Source: an uncultured Alphaproteobacteria bacterium
GTDB taxonomy: Bacteria; Pseudomonadota; Alphaproteobacteria; Micropepsales; Micropepsaceae
Assembly: GCA_902825865.1 (NCBI GenBank)
Contig: CADECX010000001.1
Span: 62,001-126,000 of the forward strand
DNA length: 64,000 nt
Direction of reading: 5' to 3'
Positions 26,248 to 33,920 of the stretch are shown in pieces (position 1 is the stretch's first letter; the number at the start of each line of letters is the position of its first letter). Under the pieces are notes generated by a model. That model made no database searches, was not told the DNA's origin, and worked only from the letters and a program-made list of their open reading frames with translations. The position numbers were made by a program, and so were the translations under genes.

Positions 26248-27911
26248 TCACGTTTTTGCAGCGCGCTTTCAATGCGGCTTGTAATCCCAAAGCCGCATTC
26301 ACCAACATCCGTTTCCGCTGGCGGCAGTGGAATGATTTCCGCCTGTTTCGATCCGGTCTGGAGCCGTATCGGCGGCTTGGGCCGGCAGTGGGGAGCGATC
26401 GACCAGGCCTTCTGATAGTTGCCGGCATGGGGCTGAACGTTGTCTGGGCCCAGCTTTGGACTCTCCTGAGCGTTCCGGCCATGGCCAGAGGCTACCGGCC
26501 CTATGTCCTGCTTTCGCCCCTGTCGCTTCACTTGAAGCGGTATTTCGCCTTGCTGGGCATCGAGGCGATAAATCTGGAAGAGCATAATCATACCGGCTTG
26601 CCGCCCCTGGCCCCCGAACTGCGCCGCGCCTTCGACGCTGCCGCAACTTTCGACGGTTTTCGCGCCCTGCGCTGGGACCGTATGCCGATCGGCGACATCG
26701 TGCTTTCCACCTATTGCCGCCACACTGGCAAAGTCATGATCGACGTCAACGATCCCGTCGTCCGGGGAGAGCTGGCGCAATGGCTGGAATATATCTGGCG
26801 GCATTACCACGCCGCAGCGCGGATCTTTGAGCGTTTCGGCATCAAGGCGGCCTATTTCACCGAAACCTTCATGGAAGAGCATGGCGCCATTTATTATGCG
26901 GCGCTTGAGGCCGAACTGAATGTGCTGCGCTTCGCCGGCACCGTGCGCGATGATGCCATTATCGTGCAGCACCGGGCCTGGGGCGATGCCGAGCGGCTGC
27001 ACCATGCCGCCCTGGCGCCCTCAAGCTGGGAGACCGTCCAGCGCCTGCCAAACTTGCCGCTGGTCCGCGCCCAGCTGGAGCAGAATTTCGCCGACCGTTA
27101 CAGCGACAAATGGCACCGCTCCAAACGCAACCAGCCCGGCACGCAGTTGCTGGAAGCCGGTGCGGTGCGGGCGCAATTGGGATTGCCGCCGGACCGCAAG
27201 GTCGCGGTAATCTACAGTCATATCCTCTACGACACGATTTTCTTTTTCGGCACCGATTTGTTCGAGGACTACGCCACCTGGCTGATAGAGACCATCAAGG
27301 TCGCGGCCGCCAATGACAGGCTGGAATGGTACATCAAGGTCCATCCCTCCAATATCTGGCGCGGTGAGCTGAACGAACTGACGGCAGGGCGCTATCAGGA
27401 AGAAACTCTGATCGAGCAGCATCTCGGCAAGCTTCCGCCGCATGTCCATATCGTTTCCGCCGACACCAAGATCAGCCCCTTGAGTTGGATGCAGCTGGCC
27501 GATTTCGGTCTCACGGTGCGCGGCACTGCTGGGCTGGAGATGGCGGCGATGGGAAAGACGGTGATCACCGCCGGCACCGGCCGCTATGAAGGCTGCGGCT
27601 TCACCAATGATCCGCCGACCAAGGAAGCTTATCTGGATGTTTTGGCGCGCCTGCCGGACATCGCCGAGATCACGCCACAACAGACCGAATTGGCGCAGCG
27701 CTACGCCCATGCCATCTTCAATCTCAAACCTTTCACCCTGTCATCGGTAAAGGCCCGGCTGGCGACGGGAAAGACCCGTGTGGTGGCCTCGGACGATATC
27801 GTCTACGTGCCTCGCCAACCGGAGGGTGGCGCGCTGCCCCAAGACCTGGCGCGTTTTGGCGCCTTTCTCGATAGGCGGGACTGCATAGACCTGCTAAACG
27901 AACTAAAGTAG
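26244..27911 (+). CDS. Capsule-type GT-B protein (KpsS/CapB-like C-terminal half)
   Basis: At 555 residues it has an N-terminal domain beginning LLIVAGMGLNVVWAQLW, after a basic leader of about 50 residues. The C-terminal half contains VAVIYSHILYD, WYIKVHPSNIWRGE, HVHIVSADTKISP and LTVRGTAGLEMAAMGKTVI. The KxHP and T-x-x-G-x-x-E pattern resembles capsule polysaccharide synthesis proteins (KpsS/KpsC type) and related GT-B enzymes. No transmembrane helix is seen. Kdo-transferase activity as in KpsS is not assured; the donor could be the CMP-nonulosonate made by neuB/neuA here, which is speculation. Confidence 0.62.
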   Translation: MITFLQRAFNAACNPKAAFTNIRFRWRQWNDFRLFRSGLEPYRRLGPAVGSDRPGLLIVAGMGLNVVWAQLWTLLSVPAMARGYRPYVLLSPLSLHLKRYFALLGIEAINLEEHNHTGLPPLAPELRRAFDAAATFDGFRALRWDRMPIGDIVLSTYCRHTGKVMIDVNDPVVRGELAQWLEYIWRHYHAAARIFERFGIKAAYFTETFMEEHGAIYYAALEAELNVLRFAGTVRDDAIIVQHRAWGDAERLHHAALAPSSWETVQRLPNLPLVRAQLEQNFADRYSDKWHRSKRNQPGTQLLEAGAVRAQLGLPPDRKVAVIYSHILYDTIFFFGTDLFEDYATWLIETIKVAAANDRLEWYIKVHPSNIWRGELNELTAGRYQEETLIEQHLGKLPPHVHIVSADTKISPLSWMQLADFGLTVRGTAGLEMAAMGKTVITAGTGRYEGCGFTNDPPTKEAYLDVLARLPDIAEITPQQTELAQRYAHAIFNLKPFTLSSVKARLATGKTRVVASDDIVYVPRQPEGGALPQDLARFGAFLDRRDCIDLLNELK

Positions 27912-27943
27912 ATTTTTTCAGCGCGAAAATCGCAAGGGGCATA

Positions 27944-28516
27944 GTGGGTCTGTTCCGCCATAAGAAAGCGCCGCTGTCGCTTCTGACCTCCGGCGCGGTG
28001 CTTGACATCGGTTGCGGCACGCACAAGACGCCGGGTGCCACCGGGCTGGACACGCGCGCCTTTGCCGGCGTCGACATTGTGTGCGATCTGGAAGGGGCGC
28101 TGCCGCTCGACGACAATTCCTATGATGTGGTGTTCGCCAACCAGGTGCTTGAGCATGTGACCAACCTGATCGGGCTGGTTCATGAGGTGCACCGGGTGCT
28201 GAAGCCCGGCGGCAGTTTTCTGGCGCATGTGCCCTATTTTCGTTCCGCTTGGGCGCATTGCGATCTCACCCATGTGCGCAGTTTCACCATCCAGTCGATG
28301 GATATTTTTGTCCCCGGCACCTTTGCGCGCAGCGTCTACACCGTGTCCGATATGACCTTTAGCCGTTGCGATGTATTCCTTGACACGGAATACCCTTCCA
28401 CCCTGGCGCGGCGGTTTTTTTCCAGTCTGGCGCTGCGCAATCCGCAGAAATTCGAGAATTCCGCGCTTTCCTTTGTCTATCCCTTCGAACAGCTGACCTT
28501 TCTGCTGATCAAGTGA
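27944..28516 (+). CDS. Class I SAM-dependent methyltransferase
   Basis: A short 190-residue protein from GTG 27944, preceded by an AAGGGG Shine-Dalgarno. VLDIGCGTHKTPG is motif I, LPLDDNSYDVVFANQVLEHV is the motif IV/V region, and VHRVLKPGGSF is the post-motif helix. The fold is UbiE/Methyltransf_11. The protein lacks any substrate domain beyond a C-terminal beta region. It lies between the capsule-type gene and a GT8-like gene. Substrate unknown. Confidence 0.85.
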   Translation: MGLFRHKKAPLSLLTSGAVLDIGCGTHKTPGATGLDTRAFAGVDIVCDLEGALPLDDNSYDVVFANQVLEHVTNLIGLVHEVHRVLKPGGSFLAHVPYFRSAWAHCDLTHVRSFTIQSMDIFVPGTFARSVYTVSDMTFSRCDVFLDTEYPSTLARRFFSSLALRNPQKFENSALSFVYPFEQLTFLLIK

Positions 28517-28526
28517 TGAAAAATCG

Positions 28527-29525
28527 ATGCATGTACTGACAGTCGCCTCTGTTTCCTATTTGCCGCTGGCGGACATAATGTTCGAAAGCCTGCGCGCGCA
28601 TCATCCGGAATTGACGCCGGTATTGCTCATCCCCGATGTCACCCGGGCGCGGCTGGATGCGTTGCGCCAACAGGGACTGGACAAGTTCGCCGAGCTGCTT
28701 TGCGTCGAGGATTTGGGCCTTGATTTCCTGGAGGCGGCGCGAAGCTATTATTCCGCCCTGGAATTCTGCTCCGCCCTGAAGGTGTTGGGTACGGCGCATA
28801 TCCTGAAGACCGAAAGCGCCTGCCTGTTCCTCGATCCGGACATGGTGATAATGGACCGGCTGGATGCCGTGCTGGACGCGCAGGATCCCATCCTTGTGAC
28901 GCCGCATGTGCTGGCGCCGCTGCCCGAAGATGGGCACGCGCCGGATTCTCTGGAGATGTGCGGTGCCGGGTTTGTCAATGGCGGCGTGTTTCGCGCCAGC
29001 GCCGGTGCGCCGGCCCTGTCCTGGCTGGTTTCCAAGGCGCGGGCCCGCTGGTTCGTGGCGCCGCAGCTGGGGATGTATGCCGATCAATTGTGGCTTTCGG
29101 CCCTGCCGTTCCTGTTTCCCCAGACCCGACTGTTGCGCGAGCCTGCCATCAATGTCGCCTATTGGAATTTGCATGAGCGGCCGTTGCGGCAGGAGAACGG
29201 CCGCATCCTGCTTCAGTCGGGCGAACCGCTGCGCCTGTTTCATTTCAGCGGCTTTTCGCGCCCCAGCAACGGCCGGCTTACCAGGCACAGCGACCGGCGT
29301 TTCGGCGCTGAGACGGACAGGATCGTGGCGCAGCTGGTGAAGGACTATGAGGCCAAGCTCGAGGCCACGAGCCTCCGCTGGGGCCATTTGCGCGGCGACA
29401 TTCCCTTTAACGCGGACCCCTTGCCTGTGCGGCTGGAGCGTGCCGCCGATCTGTTGGGGGACGCGCGCTTGCGCCTGCCTAAGGCCGGATTTGGCGCACG
29501 GCTGCGGGCGCTTTTCGGGGACTAG
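28527..29525 (+). CDS. GT8-like nucleotide-sugar glycosyltransferase
   Basis: 332 residues with a GT-A layout. The N-terminus HVLTVASVSYLPLADIMFESLRAHHP is the start typical of GT8-like folds. CLFLDPDMVIMDRLDAVLD contains the DxD metal motif. AGFVNGGVFRAS and YADQLWLSALPFLFP with NVAYWNLHERPL give the acceptor side, with a likely metal-binding His in FHFSGFSRPS. The donor is unknown. The stop codon TAG shares CTAG (29522-29525) with the convergent neuA stop. Confidence 0.72.
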   Translation: MHVLTVASVSYLPLADIMFESLRAHHPELTPVLLIPDVTRARLDALRQQGLDKFAELLCVEDLGLDFLEAARSYYSALEFCSALKVLGTAHILKTESACLFLDPDMVIMDRLDAVLDAQDPILVTPHVLAPLPEDGHAPDSLEMCGAGFVNGGVFRASAGAPALSWLVSKARARWFVAPQLGMYADQLWLSALPFLFPQTRLLREPAINVAYWNLHERPLRQENGRILLQSGEPLRLFHFSGFSRPSNGRLTRHSDRRFGAETDRIVAQLVKDYEAKLEATSLRWGHLRGDIPFNADPLPVRLERAADLLGDARLRLPKAGFGARLRALFGD

Positions 29526-30241
29526 TCATATTCCTCGGCTTTGAGGATACCCTTTTCCAGCAGCGCGTCCAGAACCTGGACGTCGAACATATTGTCCAGG
29601 TTGATGCTGCGTTCGGGCGGCATGACATAGGGCAGGGTGGCGCCCTTGGGCATGAAGCTCTTGTTGGCGCGCAACTGCCCGGTATCGGTCAGGTAGAAAG
29701 CGCCATTGAGGGAATAGACTTCCGGCAGCGACTGCCGGGCCACCATGGATTCCTTGCCCATATAGGACGCGACGAAGCCGTCCTCGACCTTCTGGATCTT
29801 GTCGGGATGGGGCGAGTCATGGCGCACCAGCGTGACGATGGCGCGCGCCCCGGTCTTGTCTTCGTCGAAAGTACGGCAGAAGCCGTTAAGGTCCTCCAAG
29901 GTGCGCAGCGGCGAGGTGGCCTGCACCAGCAGAATATAACCTTCCGGAAGCGGAACCGAATCCATCGCCTGCAGGATCACATCCACCGTTTTGGCATGGT
30001 CGGTCGCCAGTTCCGCGGGACGGAGCGCGGGCATGGCCACGCCATATCTCTGCGCGATGGCGTGCATCTGAGGATGGTCGGTCGAGACGATGACCCTGTC
30101 GACGTAGGGGCAGCGTTGCGCCAGCTTGATGCTGCGCTCCAGCAATGTGTCTTTTCCGACGCGATGGAGGTTCTTGCCGGGGATGCCCTTGGAACCGCCC
30201 CGCACCGGAATGATCGCCGTCAGTTGCTTGCCGCGGATCAT
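29522..30241 (-). CDS. neuA: CMP-N-acylneuraminate (nonulosonate) cytidylyltransferase
   Basis: Encodes 239 residues from ATG 30241, which overlaps the upstream methyltransferase stop (ATGA); a longer reading frame to 30415 lies within that gene and is rejected. TAIIPVRGGSKGIPGKNL is the CTP-binding P-loop of CMP-sialate synthetases, ILLVQATSPLRTLEDL the second motif, and SLNGAFYLT the sugar-contact loop. The IPGKN form fits NeuA/LegF better than PseF. It activates a nonulosonic acid with CTP in the cytoplasm, consistent with neuB at the head of the same operon. Confidence 0.92.
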   Translation of the reverse strand: MIRGKQLTAIIPVRGGSKGIPGKNLHRVGKDTLLERSIKLAQRCPYVDRVIVSTDHPQMHAIAQRYGVAMPALRPAELATDHAKTVDVILQAMDSVPLPEGYILLVQATSPLRTLEDLNGFCRTFDEDKTGARAIVTLVRHDSPHPDKIQKVEDGFVASYMGKESMVARQSLPEVYSLNGAFYLTDTGQLRANKSFMPKGATLPYVMPPERSINLDNMFDVQVLDALLEKGILKAEEYD

Positions 30242-31326
30242 GGCTTGCGGAAAATGCCGATCTGGCGGCTTCCCAGGAAATTGCGGTGCAGATATTCCGG
30301 CGTGATCCAGTCGAACAGGTGCTCGGGATCGCCGTGTCCGTGATAGGGATATTCGCCCGACATGTAGCTTTTCACATTGTCGATCTCGGTTATCACCGTC
30401 TCGAAATGCTCGCACTTCAACTTGTGCAGTTCCATCAGCGTTTTCAGGCTTTGCGGGGTGAAATGGCTGACATGCTTCCAGTTGAAGGTCGGGGAGCGTT
30501 CGCGCATCAGCCGGGTCGCCAGGGATGCGGCATTGGGCACCAGGATGAACAACAGCCCGCCCGGCTTCAGCATTTCGTTGATGCGGTCGAGGATGTAGTG
30601 GAGATCGTAAAGGTGCTCAAGCACGCTCCACATTGAGATGACGTCGTAATCGCGGCCGATCTTTTCCGGATCCATCCGTTCGAAGGAGGAATTGATGAAC
30701 TGAACGCCGGACGTCTGGCTGTAGATGTCGCTGTAATTCTCGTTGATGTCGATGCCGATGCAGTGCCGCCATTTGTTGCGGTCCGCCATCTTCAGGAAGA
30801 CGCCGGCGCCGCAGCCGATATCCATGATCTTGTCGCGTGCCGGCGGATTCAACTGCTCGATCAGGTCCAGGCCGTATTGATACTTGATCTCGTCGATCTG
30901 AATCTGCAGCGGCTGGGTATAGATGTCGGCGGCCGTCCGGTCATCGCGGTAGATTTCGCCGACCGCCGCGAACGTCACCCTTGGGCTCATATAGCGATGC
31001 GAACAGGCCTCGCACCGGTAGATGTCCAGACCCATGCGGCTGAGAAAGAAGTGGCGCTTGGGTGAGCGGCAGGCCGGGCACTCATTGACATCCTCCCAGA
31101 AGCCCGGCTTGCGAACATAACGCTCGCGCCCCGTATCCTCGACGACTTTGGCGTGCTCGGGGATGAGATAGCCGGACGAGGGGCGGTTTACGCCGCTGCG
31201 ATTTGTGACGGCGTGAAACTTTCCGGCGCCATGGACCAGGTTGCCGTCGAACTTGTTTTTTTCTTCCAGCCGTTCTTCGAAGGAATTGATGCGAAATGAG
31301 GGCGGCGGGCGGTCGATTGTGGTCAT
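30238..31326 (-). CDS. SAM-dependent methyltransferase with N-terminal zinc ribbon
   Basis: A 362-residue protein. A CPACRSPK...YRCEACSHRY pair of CxxC motifs around residues 83-110 predicts a zinc ribbon. The methyltransferase domain follows, with KIMDIGCGAGVFLKMA, FINSSFERMD, SMWSVLEHLYDL and NEMLKPGGLLFILVPN. The N-terminal 75 residues are polar and probably flexible. This architecture is common in sugar C- or O-methyltransferases of antibiotic and O-antigen clusters. It lies between two 4-nt overlaps, with the CmoA-like gene upstream and neuA downstream, so it likely modifies the same nonulosonate or a neighbouring sugar. Confidence 0.85.
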   Translation of the reverse strand: MTTIDRPPPSFRINSFEERLEEKNKFDGNLVHGAGKFHAVTNRSGVNRPSSGYLIPEHAKVVEDTGRERYVRKPGFWEDVNECPACRSPKRHFFLSRMGLDIYRCEACSHRYMSPRVTFAAVGEIYRDDRTAADIYTQPLQIQIDEIKYQYGLDLIEQLNPPARDKIMDIGCGAGVFLKMADRNKWRHCIGIDINENYSDIYSQTSGVQFINSSFERMDPEKIGRDYDVISMWSVLEHLYDLHYILDRINEMLKPGGLLFILVPNAASLATRLMRERSPTFNWKHVSHFTPQSLKTLMELHKLKCEHFETVITEIDNVKSYMSGEYPYHGHGDPEHLFDWITPEYLHRNFLGSRQIGIFRKP

Positions 31327-32045
31327 TTGATTGCGAGAAAGCCTTCGAAGCAGATGTATTTCTGAACCGTCATGATGTCCTGGAACCCGGCCCGCTTGAG
31401 CATGTCGATGTTGCCCTGTGTGGAGAAGGGTTCCATCACGCCTTTGAGGCTGCGGGATTTTGAGACAATCTCCTCGGGCGAATAGCCCTGTTCCAGCTTG
31501 TAATCGTCATACAGCCGCGCCGAGATGTCCTGGAAGCGGGCGTCCGCGCCGCGCACCTTTTCGAACAGCACAAAGGCGCCGCCCCAGTTCAAGGACTTGT
31601 AGATCTTGTCGATCAATTGCTGGCGCATCGAGGGACGCACGAACTGAACGACATAGTAGGAAACGATCATGTCGCAGGGTTCGAGTTCCATCTGCAAAAT
31701 GTCATCGGCGATGAATTCCAGGTTTTTCTGGCCGCCATGTTCCCGGATTTTGTGGTTCGCCATTTTGACCATTTCAGGCTCGATATCGATCCCGACAAAG
31801 CGCGCTCCGGGCTTGTTCTCATTGTGCTTGGCGAGCTTGGCGGTCAGCGAACCGGTGGAGGAACCGATCTCGTAGCAGACGGAATCTTTTTTGATGAAGA
31901 AATCGCTCAGTTCACAGGTGAGATGGTGGCCTTCATGGTAAAGGGGCACCGACTTGGAGACATGGTCGTCGAAGCCCTTGGCCACGTCGCCGGCAAAGGT
32001 CCAGCTCGCGGATCCCGCCTTGATGCCATCGCCCACGCTACCCAT
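31323..32045 (-). CDS. CmoA-like class I methyltransferase in the neuB-neuA operon
   Basis: A 240-residue protein. VCYEIGSSTGSLTAKLA is motif I with a Ser/Thr-rich loop like CmoA. ARFVGIDIEPEMVKMA binds the ribose. MIVSYYVVQFVRPSMRQQLIDKI and GGAFVLFEKVRG follow the same order as CmoA-type carboxy-SAM proteins. True CmoA acts on tRNA position 34 uridine together with CmoB, which is absent here. In this setting a nucleotide-sugar or glycan substrate is more likely. It starts 1 nt after the neuB stop and overlaps the next methyltransferase by 4 nt. Confidence 0.75.
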   Translation of the reverse strand: MGSVGDGIKAGSASWTFAGDVAKGFDDHVSKSVPLYHEGHHLTCELSDFFIKKDSVCYEIGSSTGSLTAKLAKHNENKPGARFVGIDIEPEMVKMANHKIREHGGQKNLEFIADDILQMELEPCDMIVSYYVVQFVRPSMRQQLIDKIYKSLNWGGAFVLFEKVRGADARFQDISARLYDDYKLEQGYSPEEIVSKSRSLKGVMEPFSTQGNIDMLKRAGFQDIMTVQKYICFEGFLAIK

Positions 32046-32046
32046 G

Positions 32047-33039
32047 CTATTCTCCCGCCAATGATGTCACCGGAGAGAGCGCAAGCGCGGCGTCTCTTTC
32101 CCAGTTGAAAATCTGCCGTCCCGCGACCTTGTTGCTGAAGCGGCCCCGATAGTAAGCGCGGTTCAGCAGCTCGTCGTGACTGAGCTCGCGCTGCGCCGCG
32201 CCGATCATGGAGGCGAATTCCGGCACATTGTCTTTCAGATATTGCGCTTGATCGGCCTTGCTGAGGCCGGCGAAGTCGTTGATCTGGCGCAGATGCTCCT
32301 TGGTCACCGAAACCTTGCCGTCCCGGCTGGCTTCGGGGGGGAGAATGGTGAAATGGCGCTCAATGACGGACGCACCGAGATGGATGGCGGCCAGCGCCGC
32401 CTTGACGCCGTCGCGCGCGACCAGCGAATGGTCCGACAGGCCGACGGATGGCGTGAACTGGCGCAAATATTCCATCCTGGCCAAATTCATCTCGCTGAGC
32501 GGCGTGGGATAGATCGTCACGCAATGCAGCAGGCTGAAACTTTTCTTGCGCTCATTGAGCACGGCGGCGGCGGCGGCGATTTCCTCGTCATAGGTGGCGC
32601 CGGTGGAGACGATGACCTCGCTGAAATTGTCGGCCACGGCCTGGATCAGCGGCAGGGAGCCGCAATCATAGGAGGCGATCTTGATCGCCTTCCAGCCCAG
32701 CTCGCGGATGAAAGGAACGGTGCTGAGATTGAAGGCGGTGGTCAGCGGCGCGATGCCGGCGCTGTTGCAGGCGTCGCCGAACTTGCGGTGCTGCTCATAC
32801 GAAATTTCCAGCGGGCGCAGGCGGTCGACCTCCGCCTGAAAGGGCCGCTTGATCGTCAGCGTCCGGCCATCGGGGGCGGTTTCGCCGGTCTCGAATTCGG
32901 GCCGGAAACTGACATCGTCAGCGAAGATGGTTTGAATTTTGCCGTGCGTGGCGCCGCCCTCCGCGGCGGCGTCTATCATGCGGCGGAGGGTGTCAAAATC
33001 TCCATTATGGTTCTGGCAAAACTCCGCGATTAAAAGCAC
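32047..33039 (-). CDS. neuB: N-acetylneuraminate/nonulosonate synthase family protein (NeuB/PseI-like)
   Basis: The GTG at 33039 is preferred because GAGGG lies 7 nt before it and LLIAEFCQNHNGD then stands at the expected N-terminus; ATG 33075 is the alternative. The protein has 330 residues. The TIM barrel condenses PEP with an N-acyl sugar. AEFCQNHNGD, KIASYDCGSLPLI, VSTGATYDEE, LHCVTIYPTP and VGLSDHS are family motifs. The C-terminal SAF (antifreeze-like) domain seems shortened: after NRAYYRGRFSNKVAGRQIF only about 20 residues remain. It opens a four-gene operon ending in neuA. Confidence 0.88.
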   Translation of the reverse strand: MLLIAEFCQNHNGDFDTLRRMIDAAAEGGATHGKIQTIFADDVSFRPEFETGETAPDGRTLTIKRPFQAEVDRLRPLEISYEQHRKFGDACNSAGIAPLTTAFNLSTVPFIRELGWKAIKIASYDCGSLPLIQAVADNFSEVIVSTGATYDEEIAAAAAVLNERKKSFSLLHCVTIYPTPLSEMNLARMEYLRQFTPSVGLSDHSLVARDGVKAALAAIHLGASVIERHFTILPPEASRDGKVSVTKEHLRQINDFAGLSKADQAQYLKDNVPEFASMIGAAQRELSHDELLNRAYYRGRFSNKVAGRQIFNWERDAALALSPVTSLAGE

Positions 33040-33230
33040 TGTTTGACCCTCATTGCCGCGGGGCGGCGTTGGCAAAAAAACCCTTTACGGGAAGCACTTG
33101 GCTGGATATGCCTTACCCCTCTTTGCAAAGGAACCAGCCGGTCCGCTTTTAGCGAGGCGGTGGGTGCAACGCAATAGCCGTTTGTTTCGAGATGGCGCTA
33201 ACGCCCCGGATTTTCTGAATAATTTCTACT

Positions 33231-33920
33231 ATGCTGGATACATGCTTGCCTCAGGACCTTCGACACAAGCTGGTCTTCATATTCGACTGGGACGGAACAT
33301 TGTTCGATTCGATGGCGGCCAAGACGGTTTCTTTCGCGGGCGTCGTGCGTGATTGGTTGTCGGAACGAGGCGTATCCATGGCACTGCAGGATGTCGCGCA
33401 ACTCTATCGCCGTTACTCCGGCGAGCCGCGTCGCGTCATCTTCCAAAAAATCGCGCATGGCGCCGGACTCGAGGTCAGTCACGCCGATTTTGATGCGATG
33501 AGCGAAGCGCTTTTTGAGCGCAATCGCGCGGCGCTGGATGGCGCGGCGCTGTTCGACGATGCGTTGCCCTGCCTGGAGGCGCTGCTCAAGCGGGACCGGG
33601 TGATTTGCCTTTCCTCCTCCGTGCCGCAGGCTGAGCTGTCCTATTTCGTCGAGCGCAAGGTGCCCGCCGGTTTGCGCGCGCGTTTCGTCGAAGTGCTTGG
33701 AAGCCAGCCGGACCTTGCCAAGGGCAGGGGTCATCTGGCGCGCATCGGCGCGGCGACCGGCGCGGCGGCGCAGGGCATGCTGGTGGTGGGCGATGATGTC
33801 GCCGATCGCGAGCTCAGCGCAGAGGCCGGTATCGACTCCATTCTGGTGGACCGCGAAGGCCATCTGCCCGCGGGAATGCCGCATATATCTTCTCTCAACG
33901 AACTGTCCGGACGGTTATGA
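33231..33920 (+). CDS. HAD-superfamily phosphatase
   Basis: A 229-residue protein with FIFDWDGTLFDS (nucleophile Asp and general acid Asp), CLSSSVPQAEL (motif II Ser), a lysine in LAKGRGHL and VVGDDVADRELSAEAGI (motif IV). A helical cap of the phosphoglycolate-phosphatase type lies between motifs I and II. ATG 33231 lacks a Shine-Dalgarno. It overlaps the next gene by ATGA and is divergent from neuB. A sugar-phosphate or nonulosonate-9-phosphate phosphatase role, as in routes that start from a 6-phosphosugar, is a reasonable but unproven reading. Confidence 0.8.
   Translation: MLDTCLPQDLRHKLVFIFDWDGTLFDSMAAKTVSFAGVVRDWLSERGVSMALQDVAQLYRRYSGEPRRVIFQKIAHGAGLEVSHADFDAMSEALFERNRAALDGAALFDDALPCLEALLKRDRVICLSSSVPQAELSYFVERKVPAGLRARFVEVLGSQPDLAKGRGHLARIGAATGAAAQGMLVVGDDVADRELSAEAGIDSILVDREGHLPAGMPHISSLNELSGRL

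Noticed and set aside
31323..32045. True tRNA-modifying cmoA
   Set aside because: It is embedded in the neuB-neuA operon without cmoB; similarity is limited to the general fold and loop pattern.
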